A stretch of DNA of 13,211 nt, from contig JAXDZV010000045.1 in assembly GCA_034086705.1 (NCBI GenBank), positions 1-13,211 of the forward strand, written 5' to 3'. The translations under genes were made by a program, and so were the position numbers. This DNA comes from UMGS1225 sp034086705 (lineage in GTDB: Bacteria; Bacillota; Clostridia; Oscillospirales; CAG-272). Of the stretch, positions 7,817 to 13,211 are shown in pieces. The notes beneath the pieces are model-generated. The model was not told where the DNA came from. It was given only the letters and a program-made list of their open reading frames with translations, and did not search any database. Every line of letters begins with the position of its first letter. Within the stretch, counting starts at the first letter, position 1.

Positions 7817-9817
7817 ATGGGACCGGGAAGAATGGGACCGCCGGGCGATCCCTCTAAGTTAAATGAAAAGCTCAAAGAGCCAAAACCAAAACATTTGCGA
7901 GAGGTACCCGTCTATCTCTGGCGTGTATGCAAGAGCACGTTCAGCCGGCTGTTCTATATTTTCGGTATGGTATGGAAGACGCGTCCGTGGATTCTGCTTT
8001 GCATGCTGTTAATGGCGATTTTTAACGGTATTATGCCTGTCATCGGGCTGAAGATTTCCGCAAATTTGCTTACAGGCCTGGAAATCAGCATTCGGGAAAA
8101 AACACTGCATGTTATTTTAGTTGCTTTAGGCTTTCAGTTTGGGTATTTATTGCTGCAGAGCGTGGTTTCCAGCATCTACAATATGCTGTATCGGATTGCA
8201 GGGGAGCTGGTGACCAATCATATAAAAGTGCAGATTATGCAAAAGGCGCGCGAGGTGGATCTGGCATCTTTTGATAAGCCCGAGTTTTACGAACGGCTGG
8301 AAAATGCAGACCGGGAGGCGGGGATGCGTCCGGTGCAAATTTTATCGAATACCTTTTATATTTTTTCCGGCTTGATCACATTGGCTTCCTGCATTGCGAT
8401 TATGAGCAGCTTTTTACCTTGGGCGCCGCTCGTTTTGATCGCTGTTTCTGTGCCGAGTGCTGTCATTAATTTTGTATACCGTAAGAAGAATTTCCTATAT
8501 ATGCGCCACAGCTCCACCGAGCGGCGACAAATGAGTTATTACAGTAATCTCATGGTCAATAAAGACCTGGTTAAGGAAGTGCGTCTGTTCGGTCTGTCAG
8601 ACAAGATTTTACAGAGCTATCAAACGGTGTTTGCCCGCTATTTTGGCGGTATCAAACGTCTGATTTATGCAGAGGGCGGCTGGAATATCGCTATGCTTTT
8701 GCTTTCCACGTTGGTCAGCTGCGGTTTGTTTGTGCTGATTGCACTGCGCGTTATACAACAAGGCGGCCCCATCGGCGATTTCAGCTATTATACCGGCGCA
8801 TTGACCTCCATTGGGAATTGTGTGTCCTCATTGATTGCTACGACGGCGACGATTTATGAAGGAACGCTGTTTGTGGATAATTTGATTTACTTTATGCAGG
8901 AAAAGAAAACGATTATCCCGTATTTGCCAAGCGGTGAAAAACCGCTGCTGCCGGAACGCCATATTGGACATACTATAGAGCTTTCACACGTCAGTTTCCG
9001 CTATCCCGGCGGAAAGACAGATGTTTTGCATGATATCAATCTTACCATTCATGCGGGGGAAAGCTGTGTTTTGGTCGGCTTAAACGGGGCGGGAAAAACC
9101 ACACTGATTAAGCTGCTTACACGTCTGTACGATCCGACAGAGGGAACCGTTTATCTGGACGGAAAGGATATCCGAAGTTATGATGTGACGGAGTTGTATC
9201 GCATTTACGGAATTATCTTTCAGGATTTCGGGGAATACGCCTTTTCCGTTCGGGACAACATTGCGTTTGGTGCGGTGTGTAAAAAAGTGGATGAGCAGGC
9301 GATACATAACGCTGCGGAACAGGCGGCGGCGGCTCCTTTTATCAGGAAGCTTCCAAGGCAATACGATACGCCGCTGACACGGTATTTCAGCGATGAAGGA
9401 ATAGAACTCTCTGTGGGGCAATGGCAAAAACTCTCCGTTGCGCGGGCGTTTTACGCAGACAGCGATATTTTAATTTTGGATGAGCCTACCGCTTCGCTGG
9501 ATGCGATTGCAGAGCAGGAGATTTTCAACCAGTTTGATGCATTGCGCAAGGGGAAAACAACATTATTTGTGTCACACAGGCTTTCCAGTGCTACCACGGC
9601 AGATCGCATTATCGTGCTGGCAAACGGGTCCATCGCAGAGGAAGGAACCCACCGTTGCCTAATGGAGAAGCAGGGCATGTATTATAAGCTGTTTTCAACG
9701 CAAGCGCAGCGGTATCGAGAAAGCATGGATGGCTCGCTACATCAAAATGAACAGCTGCCGCGAGACCTCTCGCGTGCGGCACGGGAAAAGGAGGCGCCGC
9801 AATGGCAGCAATTATAA
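7817..9817 (+). CDS. ABC exporter, fused permease and ATPase
   Basis: The start is placed at 7817: AAGGGGGG lies four bases upstream, whereas the longer open frame begins inside the previous gene in another frame. The 666-residue product begins with a Gly/Pro-rich tail (MGPGRMGPPG). It then has an exporter-type transmembrane domain (about 45-360), with hydrophobic segments near 58-78, 98-118, 176-196, 200-220, 288-310 and 320-345. The nucleotide-binding domain has Walker A GLNGAGKTT (421-429), Q-loop Gln469 in FQDFGEY, a variant signature LSVGQWQK (531-538), Walker B ILILDEPTASLD (551-562) and H-loop His587. The catalytic Glu is present, so it should hydrolyse ATP. SVGQ replaces the usual SGGQ. 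With no second ABC gene beside it, a homodimer is the simplest model. The substrate (lipid, peptide or drug) cannot be read from the sequence. Its last 16 nt overlap folD, indicating co-transcription. Confidence 0.93.
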   Translation: MGPGRMGPPGDPSKLNEKLKEPKPKHLREVPVYLWRVCKSTFSRLFYIFGMVWKTRPWILLCMLLMAIFNGIMPVIGLKISANLLTGLEISIREKTLHVILVALGFQFGYLLLQSVVSSIYNMLYRIAGELVTNHIKVQIMQKAREVDLASFDKPEFYERLENADREAGMRPVQILSNTFYIFSGLITLASCIAIMSSFLPWAPLVLIAVSVPSAVINFVYRKKNFLYMRHSSTERRQMSYYSNLMVNKDLVKEVRLFGLSDKILQSYQTVFARYFGGIKRLIYAEGGWNIAMLLLSTLVSCGLFVLIALRVIQQGGPIGDFSYYTGALTSIGNCVSSLIATTATIYEGTLFVDNLIYFMQEKKTIIPYLPSGEKPLLPERHIGHTIELSHVSFRYPGGKTDVLHDINLTIHAGESCVLVGLNGAGKTTLIKLLTRLYDPTEGTVYLDGKDIRSYDVTELYRIYGIIFQDFGEYAFSVRDNIAFGAVCKKVDEQAIHNAAEQAAAAPFIRKLPRQYDTPLTRYFSDEGIELSVGQWQKLSVARAFYADSDILILDEPTASLDAIAEQEIFNQFDALRKGKTTLFVSHRLSSATTADRIIVLANGSIAEEGTHRCLMEKQGMYYKLFSTQAQRYRESMDGSLHQNEQLPRDLSRAAREKEAPQWQQL

Positions 9818-10659
9818 TAGACGGAAAGGAAACCGCAAAGACATACAGAGAAAAAATTGCGCAGCGGTGTCGTGTTTTGCGCAAAGGCGGTATTGTGCCG
9901 GGGCTTGCGGTGGTTGTCGTGGGAGATAACCCTGCCAGTGCCGTGTATGTAAGAAATAAGCATCGTGCGTGCGAGGAGGTCGGTATATATTCCGAAATTC
10001 TTGCACTCCCCGCGGAAACAACGGCACAGCAGCTCCATGACACGGTTTGCAGCCTAAACGCTTCTTCCCAAATTCACGGAATTCTGGTACAGCTGCCGCT
10101 GCCGCAGCATCTGAGCGAAGCGGCAGTGATCGCCGCAATCGACCCACGCAAAGATGTAGACTGTTTCCATGCGGAAAATGTCGGGCTTCTGCAGCAAGGA
10201 ACGCCGCGTTTTCTGCCGTGCACACCTGCGGGAGTTGTAGCGTTGTTAGATACCTATCAAATTCCGTTGGTAGGAAAGCGATGTGTTGTAATTGGCAGGA
10301 GCAATATTGTAGGCAAGCCGTTGGCGTCCATGCTGCTGGCGCGGGATGCAACGGTAACGGTATGCCATTCCAAAACTGCAAATCTTGCGCAGATTTGCCG
10401 GGAAGCGGATATTCTGATTGCCGCGGCCGGAAAAAGCGGATTGGTATGTGCCGACATGGTCAAGCCGGGCGCAGCGGTGATCGATGTCGGAATCAATCGC
10501 ACGGCAGACGGAAAGCTTTGCGGCGATGTTGCATTTGCGGAGATTGCAGAAAAGGCCGGCTATTTGACGCCGGTGCCCGGCGGGGTTGGTCCGATGACGA
10601 TTACGATGCTTCTGCAAAACGCCCTGACTGCCGCGGAGCAGCAGAGCGGTATCTTTTGA
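9802..10659 (+). CDS. folD: Bifunctional methylenetetrahydrofolate dehydrogenase/cyclohydrolase FolD
   Basis: FolD interconverts 5,10-methylene-, 5,10-methenyl- and 10-formyl-tetrahydrofolate in the cytoplasm with NADP(H), feeding purine synthesis and formyl-Met-tRNA. The 285 residues are the normal length. The catalytic set is visible: Tyr49 and Lys53 in YVRNK, Gln97 in LVQLPLP, and Asp120 in KDVDCFH. The CTPAG motif (140-144), nucleotide-binding GRSNIVGKP (165-173) and C-terminal PVPGGVGPMT (257-266) are intact. A strong AGGAGG lies seven bases before the ATG, inside the end of the ABC exporter gene, and the coding regions overlap by 16 nt in different frames, so the two are translated from one message. 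No clear terminator is seen between folD and the next promoter at 10721, so readthrough into the L21 operon is possible. Confidence 0.97.
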   Translation: MAAIIIDGKETAKTYREKIAQRCRVLRKGGIVPGLAVVVVGDNPASAVYVRNKHRACEEVGIYSEILALPAETTAQQLHDTVCSLNASSQIHGILVQLPLPQHLSEAAVIAAIDPRKDVDCFHAENVGLLQQGTPRFLPCTPAGVVALLDTYQIPLVGKRCVVIGRSNIVGKPLASMLLARDATVTVCHSKTANLAQICREADILIAAAGKSGLVCADMVKPGAAVIDVGINRTADGKLCGDVAFAEIAEKAGYLTPVPGGVGPMTITMLLQNALTAAEQQSGIF

Positions 10660-10720
10660 GGAGTTCACGGAAAATTTACAATCAGTTGCCTCGGTGTTCT
10701 CGGAGCTGCTGTTTCTTCTC

Positions 10721-10749
10721 TTGACAGGCTGTGCAGTTTGTGATACAAT
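10721..10749 (+). promoter_or_regulatory. Promoter of the rplU-prp-rpmA operon
   Basis: A perfect TTGACA (10721-10726) is followed by a 17-base spacer and TACAAT (10744-10749), one base from consensus. It is the best promoter in the window, as expected for ribosomal proteins. Transcription would start near 10755-10757, directly at the structured leader. Confidence 0.9.
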
Positions 10750-10754
10750 AAAAA

Positions 10755-10832
10755 AGCCGCTTGGCATTCGGGTTTTCAAAGTCAGTTGGCTGCCCGAACC
10801 AGCGAGACGTAACAGAAAGAGAGGTGCTTTTC
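10755..10832 (+). ncRNA. Ribosomal protein L21 leader (RF00559-like)
   Basis: The roughly 75-nt untranslated leader between the rplU promoter and the rplU start is structured. A small GCC-GCTT-GGC hairpin (10756-10765) comes first. A stem TTCGGG (10767-10772) with CCCGAA (10793-10798) then encloses an inner CAG-TTGG-CTG hairpin (10783-10792). It is followed by the ACCAGCGAGACGTAACAG segment and the ribosome binding site. Position and the conserved-looking CAAAGTCAGTTGGCTG core fit the L21 leader element of Firmicutes, thought to mediate autoregulation by L21. The structure is read from the sequence; the family match is from memory. Confidence 0.75.
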
Positions 10833-11144
10833 GTGTACGCAATTATTGAAACGGGCGGAAAGCAGTACAAAGTGCAGGAGGGAGATATTCTCTTTATTGA
10901 GAAACTCAATGCTGCGCAGGATGAAACCGTGACTTTTGACAAGGTGATTGCTGCAACGGACGGGAAGGCTTTGAAGGTCGGCACACCGACGCTTGCAGGC
11001 GCTGCTGTTAGTGCAAAAGTGCTTAAAAACGGTAAAGCAAAGAAAATTTACGTGATGAAGTATAAGGCGAAGAAAAACGAGAAGAAGAAGCTCGGCCATC
11101 GGCAGCCTTACACAAAGGTGCAGATCGAAAAGATCACACTCTGA
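10833..11144 (+). CDS. rplU: Large-subunit ribosomal protein L21
   Basis: L21 is a 23S rRNA-binding protein of the large ribosomal subunit. The product begins MYAIIETGGKQYKVQEGD, the invariant L21 start, and ends KLGHRQPYTKVQIEKITL, including the conserved GHRQPYT near the C-terminus that contacts rRNA. At 103 residues it has exactly the usual length. I choose the GTG at 10833, with GAGGTG six bases upstream. The frame is open further upstream, but that part is the structured leader and resembles no L21. The start codon is therefore GTG. The stop overlaps the first base of prp (TGATG), which implies translational coupling. Expression is probably governed by the strong promoter and the L21 leader just upstream. 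Confidence 0.97.
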   Translation: MYAIIETGGKQYKVQEGDILFIEKLNAAQDETVTFDKVIAATDGKALKVGTPTLAGAAVSAKVLKNGKAKKIYVMKYKAKKNEKKKLGHRQPYTKVQIEKITL

Positions 11145-11533
11145 TGATTCGCATTGTTTTTTACCGCCAAGGCGAAGTCTATTACGGTTTTGAAGAAACG
11201 GGTCACAGCGGTTTTGATGAAGCCGGGCACGATATTGTGTGCGCTGCCGTTTCCGCGATGACGATGTTTTTGATCAATGCCGTTGAGGTGGGGTATGCCT
11301 GCGATATAGAGTACGCCATCGACGAAAAGACAACAGATGTTCGTGTACTCGCGCCGAGCGCATTGCCGCAGCGAGAGAAAGACGAAAAAAAGCAGTTTGC
11401 CGTGGCGGGTCTGTTAGAGAGCTACTATTTGCAGCTTTGCGACATGCTGGATGATTATTACGAATATCTGGATGTTACAACGGTTACACAGCCCTATGAG
11501 CAGACGCTTGCGGAGCAAAAGTATCAAAAATAA
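11144..11533 (+). CDS. prp: Ribosomal-processing cysteine protease Prp (YsxB)
   Basis: Prp is the cysteine protease that removes the N-terminal extension from L27 in Firmicutes and related phyla, a step essential in Staphylococcus aureus. The 129-residue protein carries the family signature GHSGFDEAGHDIVCAAVSAM (20-39). Catalytic His21 and Cys33 correspond to His22 and Cys34 of the S. aureus enzyme. The C-terminal part, with LLESYYLQLCDMLDDYYEYL (about 89-108), fits the family helix; the tail after about 110 is slightly longer than usual. The ATG overlaps the rplU stop by one base, and no separate Shine-Dalgarno is obvious, so translation is probably coupled to rplU. Its substrate, L27 with an intact cleavage site, is encoded 19 nt downstream. 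Confidence 0.95.
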   Translation: MIRIVFYRQGEVYYGFEETGHSGFDEAGHDIVCAAVSAMTMFLINAVEVGYACDIEYAIDEKTTDVRVLAPSALPQREKDEKKQFAVAGLLESYYLQLCDMLDDYYEYLDVTTVTQPYEQTLAEQKYQK

Positions 11534-11552
11534 AAAATGGGAGGAAATCGCC

Positions 11553-11831
11553 ATGTTAAAGCTGAATCTTCAGTTTTTCGCACATAAAAAGGGTGTCGGC
11601 TCTACCAAGAACGGCAGAGATTCCAACGCGCAGAGATTGGGTGTGAAGAAGAGCGACGGACAGGCTGTCGTCGCCGGCAATATTATCGTACGTCAAAGAG
11701 GCACAAATGTGCACCCGGGCAAGAATGTCGGCATCGGATCGGACGACACGTTGTTTGCACTGGTGGACGGCCGCGTGAAGTTTGAGCGGTTTGCCGGCAA
11801 CAAAAAGCGTGTCAGCGTTTATGCCGACTGA
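11553..11831 (+). CDS. rpmA: Large-subunit ribosomal protein L27 with Prp-cleaved extension
   Basis: L27 sits near the peptidyl-transferase centre of the large subunit; its processed N-terminus reaches the P-site tRNA. The 92-residue precursor starts MLKLNLQFFAHKKG. The LNLQFFA stretch is the recognition site of Prp, and cleavage after Ala10 would expose HKKG as the mature start. The body shows the L27 hallmarks STKNGRDSNAQRLGVK, GNIIVRQRGT and HPGKNVGIGSDDTLFAL. GGGAGGA seven bases upstream fixes the ATG. It is the last gene of the rplU-prp-rpmA operon and is followed by a terminator at 11860-11904. His where many species have Ser after the cleavage site is a minor variation. Confidence 0.97.
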   Translation: MLKLNLQFFAHKKGVGSTKNGRDSNAQRLGVKKSDGQAVVAGNIIVRQRGTNVHPGKNVGIGSDDTLFALVDGRVKFERFAGNKKRVSVYAD

Positions 11832-11859
11832 AGCTGAACATTAAAGCGGAAGGGAAAGA

Positions 11860-11904
11860 CCGGTTTTTGGCTGCGTGCAGCGCAGGGCAAAGACCGGCCT
11901 TTTT
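11860..11904 (+). terminator. Intrinsic terminator of the rplU-prp-rpmA operon
   Basis: The arms CCGGTTTTTG (11860-11869) and CAAAGACCGG (11888-11897) pair over 10 positions with one G-T wobble. The loop contains a smaller GCTGC/GCAGC hairpin. CCTTTTT follows. It lies about 28 nt past the L27 stop. The sequence AAAGACCGG occurs as a direct repeat at both sides, which follows from the self-complementary CCGG core. Confidence 0.8.
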
Positions 11905-11920
11905 GCAAAGCGTTTTCATC

Positions 11921-11949
11921 TTGCAAGTTGCTATGTTTTGTGTTACAAT
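11921..11949 (+). promoter_or_regulatory. Promoter of the DivIVA-like gene
   Basis: TTGCAA (11921-11926), a 17-base spacer and TACAAT (11944-11949) form a strong sigma-A type promoter. The leader of about 55 nt contains a hairpin with a 6-bp stem (CGGTAT 11961-11966, ATACCG 11979-11984) before the ribosome binding site GGGGAG at 12001-12006. Confidence 0.75.
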
Positions 11950-12011
11950 AATTTCAGATACGGTATGCGTCATAGCGGATACCGAAACGGTGAACAGACG
12001 GGGGAGTAGAA

Positions 12012-12920
12012 ATGAGCAGTAGCGAAAGTGTGATGGGGAACGGCGCGCAGCGTTTGCAAATGTTCCGTACAGCGCTTCGTGGCTATCAAAAGAGTGATGT
12101 TAACCGATATATCAGCAAAATGGATGCAAATTTCCGGGGAGTAGAGCAGACGCTGAAGAATACAATCACAGCGCAGCAAAACACGATTGATACACTGCAA
12201 ACTCGCACCCAAGAGCAGCAGAGGGCCCTTCAGGCATTGCAACAGGAGTGCGAACAGCTACGGCAAACGCTTGAAAGCTGCCGTATATCCTTAGCGGATC
12301 GGTATGCTGCCTGGGAGGCAGAACAGGCGGAAAATGCACGTTTGCAGCAGCTTCTTGCACATTCTTCGGAAAGCGGTGAAGAAGGGAAGCCCCACGCATC
12401 CGTTGACTTGGAGAATTCAGATGCACAGATGCAGGCGCTGCGCTCTCAAATTGTTGATTTGCAAGAACAGCTTGCAAAAGCACAAACTGCGGGGGAAACC
12501 GCCACGCAAACGGACGCTGCATATGCAGTGTTAGAAGAGAAGGCTGCGCAATACGATATGATCACACAAAGTATGGGTAGTTGGATGCGCGCAGCCGATG
12601 AAAAGGCCAGCGCCGTTCTTACACAGGCCAGACAGCAAGCGCATGCATTGGAACAGCAAGCGCAGGAAAAGAGCAATCGGTTGCTGCAAAAGAGTCTGGA
12701 ACAGGCGAAGCAGGCCCGTCAGGCGTGCAGCATGCAGCTGCACCGTCTTGCGCAGGGTGCGTGTGCAGACGCTAAGGATAAGCTCACGGCGTTGCAGCGG
12801 CAAATCGACGAGCTGGCAGCGCAGTTCGATGCAGAGCTGCCCCCCCGCGAAATCCTTGAGATGTCTGTGCCGATTGCCGCGGAGGAACCGACGGAGCGGA
12901 CCGATACAGCAGGGGAATAG
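12012..12920 (+). CDS. DivIVA-like coiled-coil protein of unknown function
   Basis: The 302-residue protein is very rich in Gln, Ala and Glu and is predicted soluble and largely coiled coil. The N-terminal FRTALRGYQKSDVNRYISKM (18-37) resembles the DivIVA/GpsB N-terminal motif, in which a Gly-Tyr turn is followed by a helix with a V-x-x-Y/F-I/L pattern. This part tethers DivIVA to membranes and the division site. Two long heptad-like stretches follow (about 41-118 and 135-275), separated by a short acidic linker with ENSD and EEGKP. The second has ADEKASAVLTQARQQA and resembles the C-terminal arms of DivIVA-like proteins. The acidic tail ends TERTDTAGE. GGGGAG six bases upstream supports the ATG, and the gene has its own promoter. 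It appears to be a single-gene unit. A cell-pole, division or spore-related scaffolding role is inferred from family resemblance only. Confidence 0.7.
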   Translation: MSSSESVMGNGAQRLQMFRTALRGYQKSDVNRYISKMDANFRGVEQTLKNTITAQQNTIDTLQTRTQEQQRALQALQQECEQLRQTLESCRISLADRYAAWEAEQAENARLQQLLAHSSESGEEGKPHASVDLENSDAQMQALRSQIVDLQEQLAKAQTAGETATQTDAAYAVLEEKAAQYDMITQSMGSWMRAADEKASAVLTQARQQAHALEQQAQEKSNRLLQKSLEQAKQARQACSMQLHRLAQGACADAKDKLTALQRQIDELAAQFDAELPPREILEMSVPIAAEEPTERTDTAGE

Positions 12921-12948
12921 AAAAGAAAAAACTCCCGTTTAGCATCTA

Positions 12949-13211
12949 TGAAGCAAACCCCAAAAGTTAGACAAAATATTGATTAAGCGACCTGAAGGGT
13001 CTGGTATCTGTGTTGAGCAGGTGTCAGGCCCTTTAGCTTGATCCTGCGGTTGTTATCGTAGTCGAGGGAATCGATGAGTTCTGCTTTGAAGTGTTCCATT
13101 GAATCAAAATCCTGCAGGTAAAGTAACTCTGTCTTGAGCAAGCCGAAGAAGTTCTCTATGACAGCATTGTCCAGGCAATTGCCTTTTCGACTCATGCTCT
13201 GCTGGATGCCC
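12949..13211 (-). mobile_element. IS3-family (IS150-like) insertion sequence, partial
   Basis: The transposase 3' end on the minus strand is preceded on the plus strand by a terminal sequence of the IS150 type: TGAAGC at 12949 followed by ACCCCAAAAGTTAGACA (12957-12973). Many IS3-family ends carry a similar CCCC(A)AAAAGTTAGACA core. The element's end is therefore placed near 12949, about 30 nt after the stop of the DivIVA-like gene. The other end and the target duplication are outside the window, so its completeness is unknown. Confidence 0.8.
12983..13211 (-). CDS. IS3-family transposase, C-terminal part (orfB)
   Basis: The minus-strand frame is open from the window edge and stops at 12983-12985. 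It gives the last ~75 residues of the IS3/IS150 orfB transposase, a DDE-type integrase-fold enzyme that cuts and joins the element's ends. The conserved block GIQQSMSRKGNCLDNAVIEN is present; its last Glu (in AVIENFF) is the third acidic residue of the DDE triad. It is followed by FFGLLKTELLY and the DYDNNRRIKLKGLTPAQ end motif. The N-terminal part with the two Asp residues, and orfA, lie beyond the window. Nothing in the visible part suggests decay. Confidence 0.93.
   Translation of the reverse strand, partial: GIQQSMSRKGNCLDNAVIENFFGLLKTELLYLQDFDSMEHFKAELIDSLDYDNNRRIKLKGLTPAQHRYQTLQVA

Noticed and set aside
10660..10720. A possible terminator between folD and the rplU promoter
   Set aside because: CAGTTGCCTC and GGAGCTGCTG pair only imperfectly, and the T tract (TTTCTTCTCTT) is interrupted.
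10761..10832. An N-terminal extension of L21 starting at a TTG at 10761
   Set aside because: The extra residues match no L21, coincide with the structured leader, and the GTG at 10833 has a good ribosome binding site and gives the standard 103 residues.
1..13211. CRISPR arrays, tRNA or rRNA genes, phage or toxin-antitoxin modules
   Set aside because: I found no regularly spaced repeats, no tRNA-like cloverleaf with a TTCGAATCC-type arm, and no recognisable phage or toxin-antitoxin protein in any frame.

Overview
The window reads as chromosomal DNA from a Gram-positive bacterium of the Clostridia, most likely of the Oscillospiraceae/Ruminococcaceae type. Supporting signs are: L27 made with the N-terminal extension removed by the Prp protease, and the prp gene beside it; a ribosomal protein L21 leader; an LtaS-like sulfatase-fold membrane enzyme; a COG1101-type ABC ATPase; strong AGGAGG-like ribosome binding sites; and moderate GC with many GCA/GCG codons. 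The lineage is inferred from gene content, not from a search.

Layout. At 1-365 is the 3' end of an ABC transporter ATPase gene, closed by a good intrinsic terminator (432-480). From about 480 to 1257 there is no convincing gene; this AT-richer stretch holds several inverted repeats. A minus-strand gene (1258-3627) encodes a 789-residue LtaS-like polyglycerolphosphate/phosphoglycerol transferase family protein. It is divergent from ligA, and both promoters can be read in the 184-bp gap. On the plus strand follow ligA (3812-5827) and obg (5844-7118), 16 nt apart. After 142 nt containing an extended -10 promoter comes a tight cluster: a YwlG/UPF0340 protein (7261-7803), a one-gene ABC exporter (7817-9817) and folD (9802-10659, overlapping the exporter by 16 nt).

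A near-consensus promoter and a structured L21 leader then precede the rplU-prp-rpmA operon (10833-11831), which ends in a terminator. A further strong promoter drives a DivIVA-like coiled-coil gene (12012-12920). The window ends in an IS3-family (IS150-like) insertion sequence on the minus strand, starting about 30 nt after that gene and apparently inside its terminator region.

The genes serve DNA joining (LigA), ribosome assembly (Obg, L21, L27, Prp), one-carbon metabolism (FolD), envelope polymer synthesis (LtaS-like) and probably cell-pole or division organisation (DivIVA-like). The notable points are the displacement of obg from its usual place after rpmA, the extra N-terminal membrane module on the LtaS-like protein, the variant ABC signature in the exporter, the repeat-bearing intergenic region, and the IS insertion next to the DivIVA-like gene. 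I found no strong case for a wholly new system here.
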